Made by a program: the position numbers and the translations under genes. Below the pieces are notes generated by a model. That model was not told where the DNA came from. It was given only the letters and a program-made list of their open reading frames with translations, and did no database searches. From Lachnospiraceae bacterium (lineage in GTDB: Bacteria > Bacillota > Clostridia > Lachnospirales > Lachnospiraceae), in assembly GCA_031272985.1 (NCBI GenBank), contig JAISSU010000016.1, positions 62,001 to 126,000 of the forward strand: a DNA stretch of 64,000 nucleotides. Reading direction: 5' to 3'. Positions 17,492-26,828 of this stretch are shown here, one piece after another. The stretch's first letter is position 1, and each line of letters begins with the position of its first letter.

Positions 17492-17520
17492 AAGCCCATA
17501 TAATTCGGGCTTTTTCTATT
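17492..17520 (+). terminator. Weak terminator or attenuator between acpP and rnc
   Basis: Six-base-pair stem AAGCCC (17492-17497) with GGGCTT (17507-17512), followed by TTTCTATTTT. Abundant acpP mRNA with partial read-through into rnc would fit. Confidence 0.6.
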
Positions 17521-17533
17521 TTGGAGTCAATAT

Positions 17534-18235
17534 ATGCACAAGGAATTAACGTTATTGGAAAGCGAAATCGGATACACTTTCAAGGATCCATCTTTGCTTA
17601 AAAAATCGATGATACACAGTTCCTACGCTAATGAAAGACATCTTCAAAAGAACGAGTGTAATGAAAGACTCGAGTTTTTGGGAGATGCGGTTCTGGAACT
17701 GATAACCAGTGAATACCTTTTTGAAGAATACCGCAAGATGCCTGAGGGCGATCTGACAAAGACCCGCGCCTCGCTTGTTTGTGAAAAGGCACTCGCTTTT
17801 TGTGCAAGAGAGTTGAATCTTGGAGATTATATTCTTCTTGGCAAAGGAGAGGAAACTACAGGGGGCAGGGGCAGGGATTCTATTATTTCGGATGCAATGG
17901 AAGCGCTTGTTGGAGCTGTCTATTTAGACGGAGGCTATAGGGCGGCTTCGGCTTTCATTAAGAAATTTATTCTCAAAGAAAAGCAAGCGGAGAGACTATT
18001 TTCTGACAGTAAGACGGCTTTACAGGAGATAGTTCAGGCGTCTACGAAAGACCGAATTATTTACCACTTGATAAAAGAAGAAGGGCCTGACCATAATAAA
18101 TGTTTCTACATCCAAGTATCTATCGGTCAGGAGAGATTCGGCACAGGCAGGGGGCGCACTAAAAAGGCAGCTGAACAGGAAGCTGCTAATGCGACAATAA
18201 TCATGCTGAATTCCGATCAGAGATTTATTATATAG
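17534..18235 (+). CDS. rnc: Ribonuclease III
   Basis: The 233-residue enzyme has an endonuclease domain with the signature ERLEFLGDA at residues 44-52 and the second acidic cluster DAMEALVGAVYLDGG. A C-terminal double-stranded RNA-binding domain follows (about 160-228, GRTKKAAEQEAANA). It processes rRNA precursors and other duplex RNAs. A modest GGAG lies about 9 bases before ATG 17534. It is followed by smc and ftsY, a conserved order in Firmicutes. Confidence 0.97.
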   Translation: MHKELTLLESEIGYTFKDPSLLKKSMIHSSYANERHLQKNECNERLEFLGDAVLELITSEYLFEEYRKMPEGDLTKTRASLVCEKALAFCARELNLGDYILLGKGEETTGGRGRDSIISDAMEALVGAVYLDGGYRAASAFIKKFILKEKQAERLFSDSKTALQEIVQASTKDRIIYHLIKEEGPDHNKCFYIQVSIGQERFGTGRGRTKKAAEQEAANATIIMLNSDQRFII

Positions 18236-18264
18236 ACTATATCAATTCCGGACGGGAGTTTTTT

Positions 18265-21200
18265 ATGTTCTTAAAGACAATAGAAGTGCAAGGGTTTAAG
18301 TCTTTTGCTCACAAAATTAAATTTGATTTTCATAATGGGATTACAGCCATTGTGGGACCAAACGGCAGCGGAAAAAGCAATGTCGCTGACGCTGTGCGTT
18401 GGGTTTTGGGCGAGCAAAGGGTAAAACAGCTTCGCGGCGGAAATATGCAGGATGTAATATTCGCCGGCACCGAGAATAGAAAACCCTTAAGCTATGCCTA
18501 CGTTTCGATTACACTTGATAATTCAGACCATGAATTGCCTATTGAATATGAAGAAATCACTGTTACCAGAAAGCTTTACAGAAGCGGTGAAAGCGAATAC
18601 CTGATTAATGGTAATATCTGCCGTCTCAAAGAAGTTTATGAATTATTCTATGATACCGGCATAGGCAGAGAAGGATACTCCTTAATCGGGCAAGGACAGG
18701 TCGATAAAATCTTAAGCGGAAAGCCGGAAGAGCGCCGCGAGCTTTTTGACGAAGCAGCCGGTATAGTTAAATTTAAACGCAGAAAGAACATTACTTTAAA
18801 GAAACTTGAGGAAGAAAAGCAGAGTATGCTTCGTCTCTCCGATATATTAGCTGAGCTCGAACGCCAAGTCGGTCCCTTAGCAAAGCAGGCTGAAACTGCG
18901 AAAATCTTTCTTAATAAACGCGAAGAACTTAGGACTTATGATATCAATATGTTCCTTATGGAGACGGATCGTATTGCAAATCAATTAAAGCAAATAAAAG
19001 AAAAGCATGAGACCACAGAAAATGAGCTGAGTGTAGCAAAAGAACAATACTCTCAGATGAAAAATGAATACGAATCCGTAGAGGAACAGACCGACAGTGT
19101 TGAGCAAATCATAGAAAATGCTCAGCAACAGCGAAACAAAACCATGATTCTTAAGCAACAGCTGGAAAACAGCATCGAATTGCTTAAAGAACAGATTCGA
19201 AGTGCAAGGCATTCAGACGAGCATTACGACCAAAGAGCAAGGGCAATAGAAGCCGAGATTTCGCAGCGTGAGGATGAATTAAAGAATCTTGAGTCTGATC
19301 GCGAAGAAATGCGTGGAAAACTAAAAGAGCGGGAGAATAAGAAAAATTCTGTTTCGGAAGCTCTGATTTCCTTACAAATGAAGAATGCCGCGATATCATC
19401 CGATATTGATTCAAAGAAAAAAGAACTCCTTGATCTGGTAGATGTCAGAGGCTTTGCACAGGCAGAGAGTCAGAAATATGATACCATGATTGAGCAGACG
19501 CAAGTGCGTAAAAATGAAGCAGCAAAGCGTCTTAATGTGCTGGCCATCGAGGAAGAGAAAAGACTGGTAGAAAGCCGTATCGCCTTGGAGGAGCTCGAGG
19601 CGGTTTCAGGATCTATAATTGAGATTCATGATAAGATAAAAAGGCTTGAAAAAGAAGAAAAATCCCTATCCGAAAAGAGTGAAATCCAAAAGCAGATTAT
19701 TTCAAAGCTTCAATATGCTTTCCATCAGGAGCAGTCAAAATACGATTCGTTGCGCAATATGGCGGAACGATATGAGGGTTTTGGAAACAGCATAAAAAAA
19801 GTAATGGAAAGAAAAGAAAAGGATCCGAAAATTCTCGGAGTGGTAGCGGATCTCATTCAGGTCGATTCTAAATACGAGACTGCGCTTGAGACTGCGCTTG
19901 GCGGGAGTCTTCAGAATATTGTTACTAAAGATGAGCAGACCGCAAAGAAAATGGTAGGCTATCTTAAAGAAAATAAATTCGGACGAGCCACTTTTCTTCC
20001 GCTTTCTACGGTGCGTAATCCTGATGGATTTCGCAGACCCGAGGCACTCAAAGAAAAGGGTGTGGTCGGAACGGCCAATACTTTGGTTAACGCCGGTAAG
20101 GAATATAAGGATTTAGTAGATTACCTTTTAGGCAGGACAGTTGTTACTGTAGATATGGATGCGGCACTTTCACTTGCCAGGAAATTTAACCAGTCATTAA
20201 GAATAGTAACTTTGGGTGGCGAATTGATAATGCCCGGCGGAGCTATCACGGGCGGAGCATTCAGAAACAGTCAAAATCTACTTAGCCGCAAACGTGAGAT
20301 GGATGCTCTGGAGTCAAAAGTAGATGAACTAAGAAAAGAGCTTGCCAAAGAACAGGAAGAAGCGGGAATCCTTCAAAAGAAAACAGAGGAAATAAGGCGT
20401 CAAAGAGAGCTCATTCAGGAAGATTTACAGGATTTATATGTAAAGCAGACCACGGCGAAAATGAACTCCAATCAGGCTGAAGAATTGGCGAAGTCTGCTA
20501 AAGAACAGGCTTTGGAGCTTCGCAATTCAATCGAAAATTTAGATTTGCAAATTACCGAAATTGCTCAGAATCAGGAGTCCATTCATGTGGATATGGATGC
20601 TTCAAAGGTTCTGGGAGAAAAGTTACAGACAGAAATAAACGGATTGCAAATAGAACTGGACGCTTTAAAAGAAGAAGAGGCAGCGCTTTTAAAAGACTCC
20701 GAGGAAGCTCAGGTTTCTTACGCGAATTCCGAAAAAGAGTTTGATTTTATCGATCAGAATGTTCGACGTATTCAAGAAGAAACAGAGAAATTCAAAAAAG
20801 AATTAGACGAACTTGAAATCAGTAAAGGAGGTTCTTCACAGGAGATCACTGATAAAGAAAATGAGATAGAAAAATTGCAAAATACGGTTGATGAGTCTCA
20901 AGAGATATTCATTGAAATTGATAATGCCATATGCGAAGCTAAAAAACAACGAGAATTGCTTCACGAACAAAATAAAGAATTCCTTAAGAAACGAGAGGAT
21001 ATGTCGAATCACATTTCCAATCTTGAAAAAGAACAGATTCGACTTGAAGGACAACAGACCTCATTTGAGGAATCGCGGGAAGCTCTTTATAATCACATGT
21101 GGGAAGATTATGAACTGACATATTCGCAAGCTACCGAGCTTAAAAATCCCAACCTTACGGATTTAGCAAAGATGAAACGCCAGATAAATAATCTGCGCTC

Positions 21201-21825
21201 CGAAATCAAAGCCTTGGGCGAGGTCAATGTAAATGCAATTGAGGATTATAAAAGTGTTTCAGAGAGATACGAGTTCCACAAAACCCAAATCGAAGACATT
21301 GAAGGCACGAAAGAAAAGCTTGAGAGTATAATTGCCGACTTGGATGAGGCGATGAGAAAGCAGTTCGGAGAACAATTTTCAAAAATGGCCGAAGAATTTG
21401 ATGTGGTCTTTAAAGAATTGTTTGAGGGAGGAAAAGCAACTCTGGAGCTGATTGAAGACGAAGATGTACTGGAAGCCGGAATAAGAATTATAGCTCAACC
21501 GCCGGGGAAAAAGCTGCAGAATATGATGCAGCTTTCAGGCGGGGAAAAGGCACTTACAGCCATAGCACTCTTATTCGCGATTCAAAACCTCAAGCCGTCG
21601 CCGTTTTGCCTATTGGATGAAATAGAAGCTGCTTTGGATGATAATAACGTTGTGCGTTTTTCGAAGTATTTGCATAAGCTCTCAAAAAACACACAGTTCA
21701 TAGTAATTACCCATCGTAAGGGGACTATGACCTCGGCTGACAGATTATACGGAATCACGATGCAGGAAAAGGGCGTATCCACATTGGTATCGGTGAGCTT
21801 AATTGAGGAAAAATTAGATGAATAA
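18265..21825 (+). CDS. smc: Chromosome segregation protein SMC
   Basis: The 1186-residue ATPase has Walker A GPNGSGKS at residues 31-38. Long coiled coils span about 165-500 and 670-1010, with a globular hinge near 515-640. The C-terminal head carries the ABC signature [10 protein letters not shown] (about 1090) and Walker [16 protein letters not shown] with ScpA/ScpB compacts and separates chromosomes. GGGAG precedes ATG 18265 by about 6 bases. The last 8 bases overlap ftsY. Confidence 0.97.
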   Translation: MFLKTIEVQGFKSFAHKIKFDFHNGITAIVGPNGSGKSNVADAVRWVLGEQRVKQLRGGNMQDVIFAGTENRKPLSYAYVSITLDNSDHELPIEYEEITVTRKLYRSGESEYLINGNICRLKEVYELFYDTGIGREGYSLIGQGQVDKILSGKPEERRELFDEAAGIVKFKRRKNITLKKLEEEKQSMLRLSDILAELERQVGPLAKQAETAKIFLNKREELRTYDINMFLMETDRIANQLKQIKEKHETTENELSVAKEQYSQMKNEYESVEEQTDSVEQIIENAQQQRNKTMILKQQLENSIELLKEQIRSARHSDEHYDQRARAIEAEISQREDELKNLESDREEMRGKLKERENKKNSVSEALISLQMKNAAISSDIDSKKKELLDLVDVRGFAQAESQKYDTMIEQTQVRKNEAAKRLNVLAIEEEKRLVESRIALEELEAVSGSIIEIHDKIKRLEKEEKSLSEKSEIQKQIISKLQYAFHQEQSKYDSLRNMAERYEGFGNSIKKVMERKEKDPKILGVVADLIQVDSKYETALETALGGSLQNIVTKDEQTAKKMVGYLKENKFGRATFLPLSTVRNPDGFRRPEALKEKGVVGTANTLVNAGKEYKDLVDYLLGRTVVTVDMDAALSLARKFNQSLRIVTLGGELIMPGGAITGGAFRNSQNLLSRKREMDALESKVDELRKELAKEQEEAGILQKKTEEIRRQRELIQEDLQDLYVKQTTAKMNSNQAEELAKSAKEQALELRNSIENLDLQITEIAQNQESIHVDMDASKVLGEKLQTEINGLQIELDALKEEEAALLKDSEEAQVSYANSEKEFDFIDQNVRRIQEETEKFKKELDELEISKGGSSQEITDKENEIEKLQNTVDESQEIFIEIDNAICEAKKQRELLHEQNKEFLKKREDMSNHISNLEKEQIRLEGQQTSFEESREALYNHMWEDYELTYSQATELKNPNLTDLAKMKRQINNLRSEIKALGEVNVNAIEDYKSVSERYEFHKTQIEDIEGTKEKLESIIADLDEAMRKQFGEQFSKMAEEFDVVFKELFEGGKATLELIEDEDVLEAGIRIIAQPPGKKLQNMMQLSGGEKALTAIALLFAIQNLKPSPFCLLDEIEAALDDNNVVRFSKYLHKLSKNTQFIVITHRKGTMTSADRLYGITMQEKGVSTLVSVSLIEEKLDE

Positions 21826-22744
21826 TTTTCTAAAGGGACTTGCAAAGACCAGAGACAGATTATTAGCGGGCATCGAGGCTTGCTTTGGAGTTTCAAAAGT
21901 AGATGAAGATACGCTAGATGAGTTAGAGGAGCTCCTGATTACAGCGGATATAGGCGTTGAAGCTACAGAAGCCATTATTGAAAATGTAAAAGAACATGCT
22001 AAGGAAAATCCAAGCCTTAGTCTTAATGATTGGAAGGAATTTTTATGTGACAGTATTGTGCGGCAGATGACGACAGATACTGATAATAATGTCATTGCCA
22101 GAGATAATAACTTCTATGAATTCGAAAACAGGAATTCTGTCTTACTAATTATAGGTGTTAATGGCGTCGGAAAGACCACTACCATAGGAAAACTCGCTGC
22201 GGGTTTTGCAAAAATGGACAAAAAGGTCATTATTGCGGCTGCGGATACATTTCGCGCTGCCGCAAGGGAGCAGCTTTTGGTATGGGGCGATCGTGCTGAT
22301 GTGGATGTCATAGGAGGTGCGCAAGGCAGCGATCCTGCATCGGTCGTGTTTGATGCCATCGCATCCGCAAAGTCGCGCAAAGCCGATGTCTTACTAATTG
22401 ACACAGCCGGACGCCTTCATAATAAAAAGAACCTCATGGAGGAGCTAAAAAAGATAAATCGGATTATAGAAAGAGAATACCCCGAGGCATATAAAGAAAC
22501 ATTGGTTGTTCTGGATGCTGTGACCGGACAGAATGCTCTCCTTCAAGCAAAGGAATTTAAAGATGCCGCAGATGTAAAGGGGGTAATTCTCACAAAGATG
22601 GACGGAAGTGCAAAAGGCGGAATAGCGGTTGCCATTGCTTCGCAATTGCATCTTCCTGTGAAATATATCGGCTTAGGAGAGGGTATCGACGATTTACAAA
22701 AATTTGATGCGACGAGTTTTGCAAGAGCATTGCTGTTCTCGTAG
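21818..22744 (+). CDS. ftsY: Signal recognition particle receptor FtsY
   Basis: The 308-residue SRP GTPase has the NG domain architecture: an N-terminal helical bundle, then the P loop [10 protein letters not shown] near residue 112, the [12 protein letters not shown] insertion-box region, [13 protein letters not shown] and [10 protein letters not shown]. It lacks the long acidic A domain seen in E. coli. It docks ribosome-SRP complexes at the membrane for co-translational insertion. The start overlaps the smc end, so translation is coupled. Confidence 0.97.
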   Translation: MNNFLKGLAKTRDRLLAGIEACFGVSKVDEDTLDELEELLITADIGVEATEAIIENVKEHAKENPSLSLNDWKEFLCDSIVRQMTTDTDNNVIARDNNFYEFENRNSVLLIIGVNGVGKTTTIGKLAAGFAKMDKKVIIAAADTFRAAAREQLLVWGDRADVDVIGGAQGSDPASVVFDAIASAKSRKADVLLIDTAGRLHNKKNLMEELKKINRIIEREYPEAYKETLVVLDAVTGQNALLQAKEFKDAADVKGVILTKMDGSAKGGIAVAIASQLHLPVKYIGLGEGIDDLQKFDATSFARALLFS

Positions 22745-22816
22745 TATATATTTAGAAATCAAAGAAAAGAACATTAAGCGTAGAGTAAAATTATTCGAGA
22801 GGATAAAGGTGAAAAG

Positions 22817-24028
22817 GTGCTGACATTACAAAAATTTGAAGAAGCAAGCGAAATAGTAAAACAGGTTACTCTACCCACAAAACTTGTTTACAGCGAATAT
22901 TTGAGCGCGCAGACAGGCGGGAAAATCTATTTAAAGCCTGAAAATATGCAATACACCGGCTCGTATAAGGTTCGCGGTGCATATTATAAAATCAGTGTTA
23001 TGAGTAGTGAGGAGCGTTCGCATGGTCTTATTGCCGCATCAGCCGGCAATCACGCGCAGGGAGTCGCTTACGCAGCCATGAGATACGGAGTGAAAGCGAT
23101 TATAGTAATGCCTGTCGGCACACCATTGATTAAAGTCGATCGCACAAAAAGCTACGGCGCCGAGGTTATTTTGCACGGAGAAATATATGATGAATCCTGC
23201 GAATACGCCTTGAAACTTGCAAAAGAAAATAATTATACCTTTGTTCATCCGTTTGACGATTTGGACGTTGCCACCGGACAAGGGACTATTGCTATGGAAA
23301 TAGCGCAGGAACTGCCATTTACGGATTATATTTTTGTTCCCATAGGCGGAGGTGGCTTATCTACGGGCGTTGCCACTTTAGCAAAAATGTTAAATCCCAA
23401 AATAAAAGTAATCGGCGTTGAACCTGCGACAGCTGCATCCATGACGGAAGCACTAAAAGCGGGGAAACCTGTGGAACTTGATAGTGCGGAAACTATTGCT
23501 GATGGAACCGCCGTAAAAAAAGTAGGAGAGAAAATTTTTCCATATGCTAAGGAAAATTTGGAACAGGTTATCACTATCAGGGACGACGAGCTTATTGGGG
23601 CATTTCTTGATATTGCAGAGAATCATAAAATGATAGTTGAAAGTTCAGGCCTATTAGCTGTTGCGGCGTTGAAGCATATTGACTTGACTGACAAAAAGGC
23701 TGTGGCAATATTGTCAGGAGGAAATATGGATGTTATTACTATTTCTTCAGTTGTAAGGCATGGATTGATTCAAAGAGACCGGATATTCACTATAAAGGTA
23801 CTGCTACCGGATAAACCCGGTCAGTTGGTAAAGGTTTCTACGGCCATTGCAAAGGCGAATGGAAATGTCATAAAACTGGACCATAACCAGTTTGTCAGTA
23901 TAAATCGAAGGTCGGCTGTGGAATTAAAGATTACTATGGAGGCTTTTGGAAAAGCTCATAAGGAAGAAATTTTGAAATCATTAATAAAATCCGGTTTTGA
24001 GCCAGAGGTAATAGCTACTGAACTCTGA
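22817..24028 (+). CDS. ilvA: Threonine ammonia-lyase (threonine dehydratase) with ACT domain
   Basis: The 403-residue PLP enzyme converts threonine to 2-oxobutanoate and ammonia. The PLP lysine is K51 in TGSYKVRGA; the glycine loop ASAGNHAQGVAYAA and PIGGGGLSTGVA bind PLP phosphate. A single C-terminal ACT-like domain (about 325-403) suggests the shorter TIGR01127-type enzyme rather than the two-ACT IlvA. It starts with GTG 22817; an AAAGG-type site precedes it. No other isoleucine genes are adjacent, so a catabolic role (tdcB-like) remains possible. Confidence 0.93.
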   Translation: MLTLQKFEEASEIVKQVTLPTKLVYSEYLSAQTGGKIYLKPENMQYTGSYKVRGAYYKISVMSSEERSHGLIAASAGNHAQGVAYAAMRYGVKAIIVMPVGTPLIKVDRTKSYGAEVILHGEIYDESCEYALKLAKENNYTFVHPFDDLDVATGQGTIAMEIAQELPFTDYIFVPIGGGGLSTGVATLAKMLNPKIKVIGVEPATAASMTEALKAGKPVELDSAETIADGTAVKKVGEKIFPYAKENLEQVITIRDDELIGAFLDIAENHKMIVESSGLLAVAALKHIDLTDKKAVAILSGGNMDVITISSVVRHGLIQRDRIFTIKVLLPDKPGQLVKVSTAIAKANGNVIKLDHNQFVSINRRSAVELKITMEAFGKAHKEEILKSLIKSGFEPEVIATEL

Positions 24029-24096
24029 GATTAGTAACGTGAATATTCGGAAATGACGAAGAGTGAATATATCCGAAGGAAGGCCTAAATTGGAAC

Positions 24097-26454
24097 ATGG
24101 CGATAGAAAGTATATTGGAGGAAAGTTTGATAGATTTAGAAGGATTGAATGATAAACAAAAAGAAGCGGTAATCCATACTGAAGGACCGCTATTAATATT
24201 AGCGGGGGCGGGTTCGGGTAAGACCAGAGTCATAACGCATAGAATTGCATATCTAATAGATGAAAAGGGTGTAAAGCCTTGGAACATATTGGCGATAACA
24301 TTTACAAATAAAGCTGCCGCCGAAATGCGTTCGAGAGTCGACTCAATAGTAGGCATGGGTTCCGAACAAATTTGGGTATCTACATTCCATTCAATGTGCG
24401 TGCGGATTTTACGTAGATATATTGACAGAATTGGCATTGATACCGGCTTTACGATTTACGATACCGATGATGCAAAGAGCATTGTAAAAGATATTTTCAA
24501 GAACTTGAATCTCGATACAAAAATGTTCAAGGAACGCAGTTTTCTTGCCAGAATTTCAAGTGCAAAAAACGAAATGGTAACCGCAGCACAGTTTGCTGAC
24601 GAAGCAACTGAATTCATGGATAAAAAAATCGCACAGGTTTATATTGAATACGATAAGAGGTTGCGTTCCAATCAAGCCCTTGACTTCGATGATTTGTTGC
24701 TTAAGAGTGTTGAACTATTAAAAGGTCACGAAGAAGTCAGAAACTATTATCAGGACAGATTCAAATATATACATGTTGATGAGTATCAGGATACAAATAC
24801 AGTTCAGTTTCAGTTAGTTAAGATTTTATCGGAGAAATATAGAAACCTCTGCGTGGTAGGCGATGACGATCAGTCTATCTATAAATTCAGAGGTGCCAAT
24901 ATAAGAAATATATTAAATTTTGAAGAGGTTTTTCCGGATGCAAAGGTTGTGAAGTTGGAGCAGAATTACCGCTCGACCACGAATATACTTGATGCGGCGA
25001 ATGCCGTAATATCAAATAATATAGGTCGGAAACAAAAAAAGCTTTGGACGGCGAATGGAGAGGGCAGAAAACCAAGGGTGCTTCAGTTTGATAACGCCTA
25101 TGAAGAAGCGGATTTCATTGCTGTTGATATTCGGCAAAAAGTGAGGGAAGGCTTATTTGAATATGGAGATCACGCCGTATTATACCGCACCAATGCGCAG
25201 TCACGTATTTTGGAAGAAAAATTCGTTAATCTCGGGATCCCGTATAAAATTATCGGTGGGGTGAATTTCTATTCCAGAAAAGAGATAAAAGATGTTTTGG
25301 CGTACTTAAAGACAATCGCTCAGGCAAAGGATGATTTGGCAGTCCAAAGGATTTTAAACGTTCCGAAACGCGGCATCGGTCAGACCACAACCGACCGGAT
25401 TACAGCCTATGCCGCTGAAAAAGGAATTACATTTTATGAGGCGCTAAGAAACGCTGACAGTATTAGCGGTATTTCTCGTGGACTTTCAAATATAAAAGCG
25501 TTTGTAGCATTGATTGAAGGGTTCAGAGAATTATCGAAATCTGTCAGTCCCTCGGCTTTGTTAGATGAAGTGATAAGAAAGACCGGTATTGAGAAAATGC
25601 TTGCCGAAGACGAAAATGCCGAAGATCGCATTGCCAATGTTGAGGAGCTTCAAAATAAACTATTGAGTTATGAGGACTTGTGCGAAAAGGTCGAAAAGCA
25701 ACCGAATTTAGTTGAATTCCTTGAAGAGGTTGCTTTAGTGGCAGATATAGACGGACTGGATTCAGATAATAATTATGTTGTTCTGATGACTTTACACAAT
25801 GCAAAAGGATTGGAATTTCCCAGAGTCGTAATATCGGGAATGGAGGATGGGTTGTTCCCTTCATACATGTCGATTGTTGACGGGGGCGACGATGAAATAG
25901 AAGAAGAACGAAGACTTTGCTACGTGGGAATCACAAGAGCAAAGCAGGAGTTAACTCTCACCTGGGCGAGAACGAGGATGTCGCGGGGAGAATTAGTCGT
26001 CTCGGCACCATCCCGTTTTTTAAGAGAGATACCGTCGAATCTTTTGGATGGTAAAGCCGACAGGCGCAGTAAATATGATGATGTTATGGGCGATTATAAA
26101 CCGTCCGCAACCCAGTTTAATAATTCAAGAGGAGGTTATTTAGGAATGGATTCGGGTGAAACAGGCTATAATCAAGAAAACAAAAGCGTAGCAAAGAGAC
26201 CGGGGTTAAATTCTCAAGCGAAACAGACCTTTCAGACAAAGGCTTTTTCGGTTAAGGAGCCATTGCGACAGGGCGGGATTGCGAAAACGGGATTGAACTA
26301 CGGCGAAGGCGACAGAGTAAAAAGCGCAAGATTCGGTGAAGGCACCGTAATTACCCTTGAAAAAATGGAGAAGGACTATCGTGTGACTGTCGAATTCGAC
26401 GATGCCGGAAAAAAGGTAATGCTGGCGGGATTTGCAAAGCTGTCTAAGATATAG
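24097..26454 (+). CDS. pcrA: ATP-dependent DNA helicase PcrA (UvrD/Rep family)
   Basis: The 785-residue superfamily 1A helicase has Walker A AGAGSGKT (36-43), motif Ia TFTNKAAAEM, motif II VDEYQDTN, motif III GDDDQSIYKFRGA, motif IV QNYRST, motif V TLHNAKGLEF and motif VI CYVGITRAK. The C-terminus (GEGDRVKSARFGEGTV onward) is the PcrA-specific RNA-polymerase-contacting Tudor-like domain. It unwinds DNA with 3'-5' polarity in repair and plasmid replication and displaces RecA. GGAAGG lies upstream of ATG 24097. A weak AT-only hairpin follows the stop. Confidence 0.97.
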   Translation: MAIESILEESLIDLEGLNDKQKEAVIHTEGPLLILAGAGSGKTRVITHRIAYLIDEKGVKPWNILAITFTNKAAAEMRSRVDSIVGMGSEQIWVSTFHSMCVRILRRYIDRIGIDTGFTIYDTDDAKSIVKDIFKNLNLDTKMFKERSFLARISSAKNEMVTAAQFADEATEFMDKKIAQVYIEYDKRLRSNQALDFDDLLLKSVELLKGHEEVRNYYQDRFKYIHVDEYQDTNTVQFQLVKILSEKYRNLCVVGDDDQSIYKFRGANIRNILNFEEVFPDAKVVKLEQNYRSTTNILDAANAVISNNIGRKQKKLWTANGEGRKPRVLQFDNAYEEADFIAVDIRQKVREGLFEYGDHAVLYRTNAQSRILEEKFVNLGIPYKIIGGVNFYSRKEIKDVLAYLKTIAQAKDDLAVQRILNVPKRGIGQTTTDRITAYAAEKGITFYEALRNADSISGISRGLSNIKAFVALIEGFRELSKSVSPSALLDEVIRKTGIEKMLAEDENAEDRIANVEELQNKLLSYEDLCEKVEKQPNLVEFLEEVALVADIDGLDSDNNYVVLMTLHNAKGLEFPRVVISGMEDGLFPSYMSIVDGGDDEIEEERRLCYVGITRAKQELTLTWARTRMSRGELVVSAPSRFLREIPSNLLDGKADRRSKYDDVMGDYKPSATQFNNSRGGYLGMDSGETGYNQENKSVAKRPGLNSQAKQTFQTKAFSVKEPLRQGGIAKTGLNYGEGDRVKSARFGEGTVITLEKMEKDYRVTVEFDDAGKKVMLAGFAKLSKI

Positions 26455-26464
26455 AACCGGACAT

Positions 26465-26486
26465 AAAATAAATATTTGTTTATTTT
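26465..26486 (+). terminator. Possible weak terminator after pcrA
   Basis: AAAATAAA (26465-26472) pairs with TTTATTTT (26479-26486); the stem is A-T only and its right arm doubles as the T tract. Confidence 0.3.
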
Positions 26487-26579
26487 CCGAAAAAAAGTAG
26501 TCAGGGTTAGCTGAAGATGATATAATGCCACTTAAGGAAACTTATAAAGTCATTTAAACACTTGAAAGGACGTGAGAGA

Positions 26580-26828
26580 ATGAGCAAAATAGAAGAATTA
26601 ATCGCGGCATCGAAGTTATCGGATTTGGTAGGGAAAAAGGAAGAAAAGACTAATAAGACTTTACTTTGGGTTCTTGCCATTGTCGGAGCCATTGCGGCTA
26701 TCGCGGCTATCGCTTACGCGGTTTATTATTATTTTATTCCGGTAGAAGAGGAATATGAAGACGATTTAGAAGATTTTGATGATGCTATTTTCCAGGAGGA
26801 GGAAGCAGCGGAGAAATCCGAAGAATAG
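26580..26828 (+). CDS. Small single-pass membrane protein with acidic C-terminus
   Basis: The 82-residue protein has a short N-terminal region (MSKIEELIAASKLSDLVGKK), one membrane helix at about residues 30-52 (WVLAIVGAIAAIAAIAYAV) and a C-terminal tail of 28 residues, about half of them Asp or Glu. I do not recognise a named family. AAAGGA lies 9 bases before ATG 26580. A TATAAT at 26521-26526 with TAGTCA at 26498-26503 (17-base spacer) could be its promoter. The stop codon TAG shares its last base with the GTG of the methyltransferase gene (TAGTG), so the two are translationally coupled. Confidence 0.7.
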   Translation: MSKIEELIAASKLSDLVGKKEEKTNKTLLWVLAIVGAIAAIAAIAYAVYYYFIPVEEEYEDDLEDFDDAIFQEEEAAEKSEE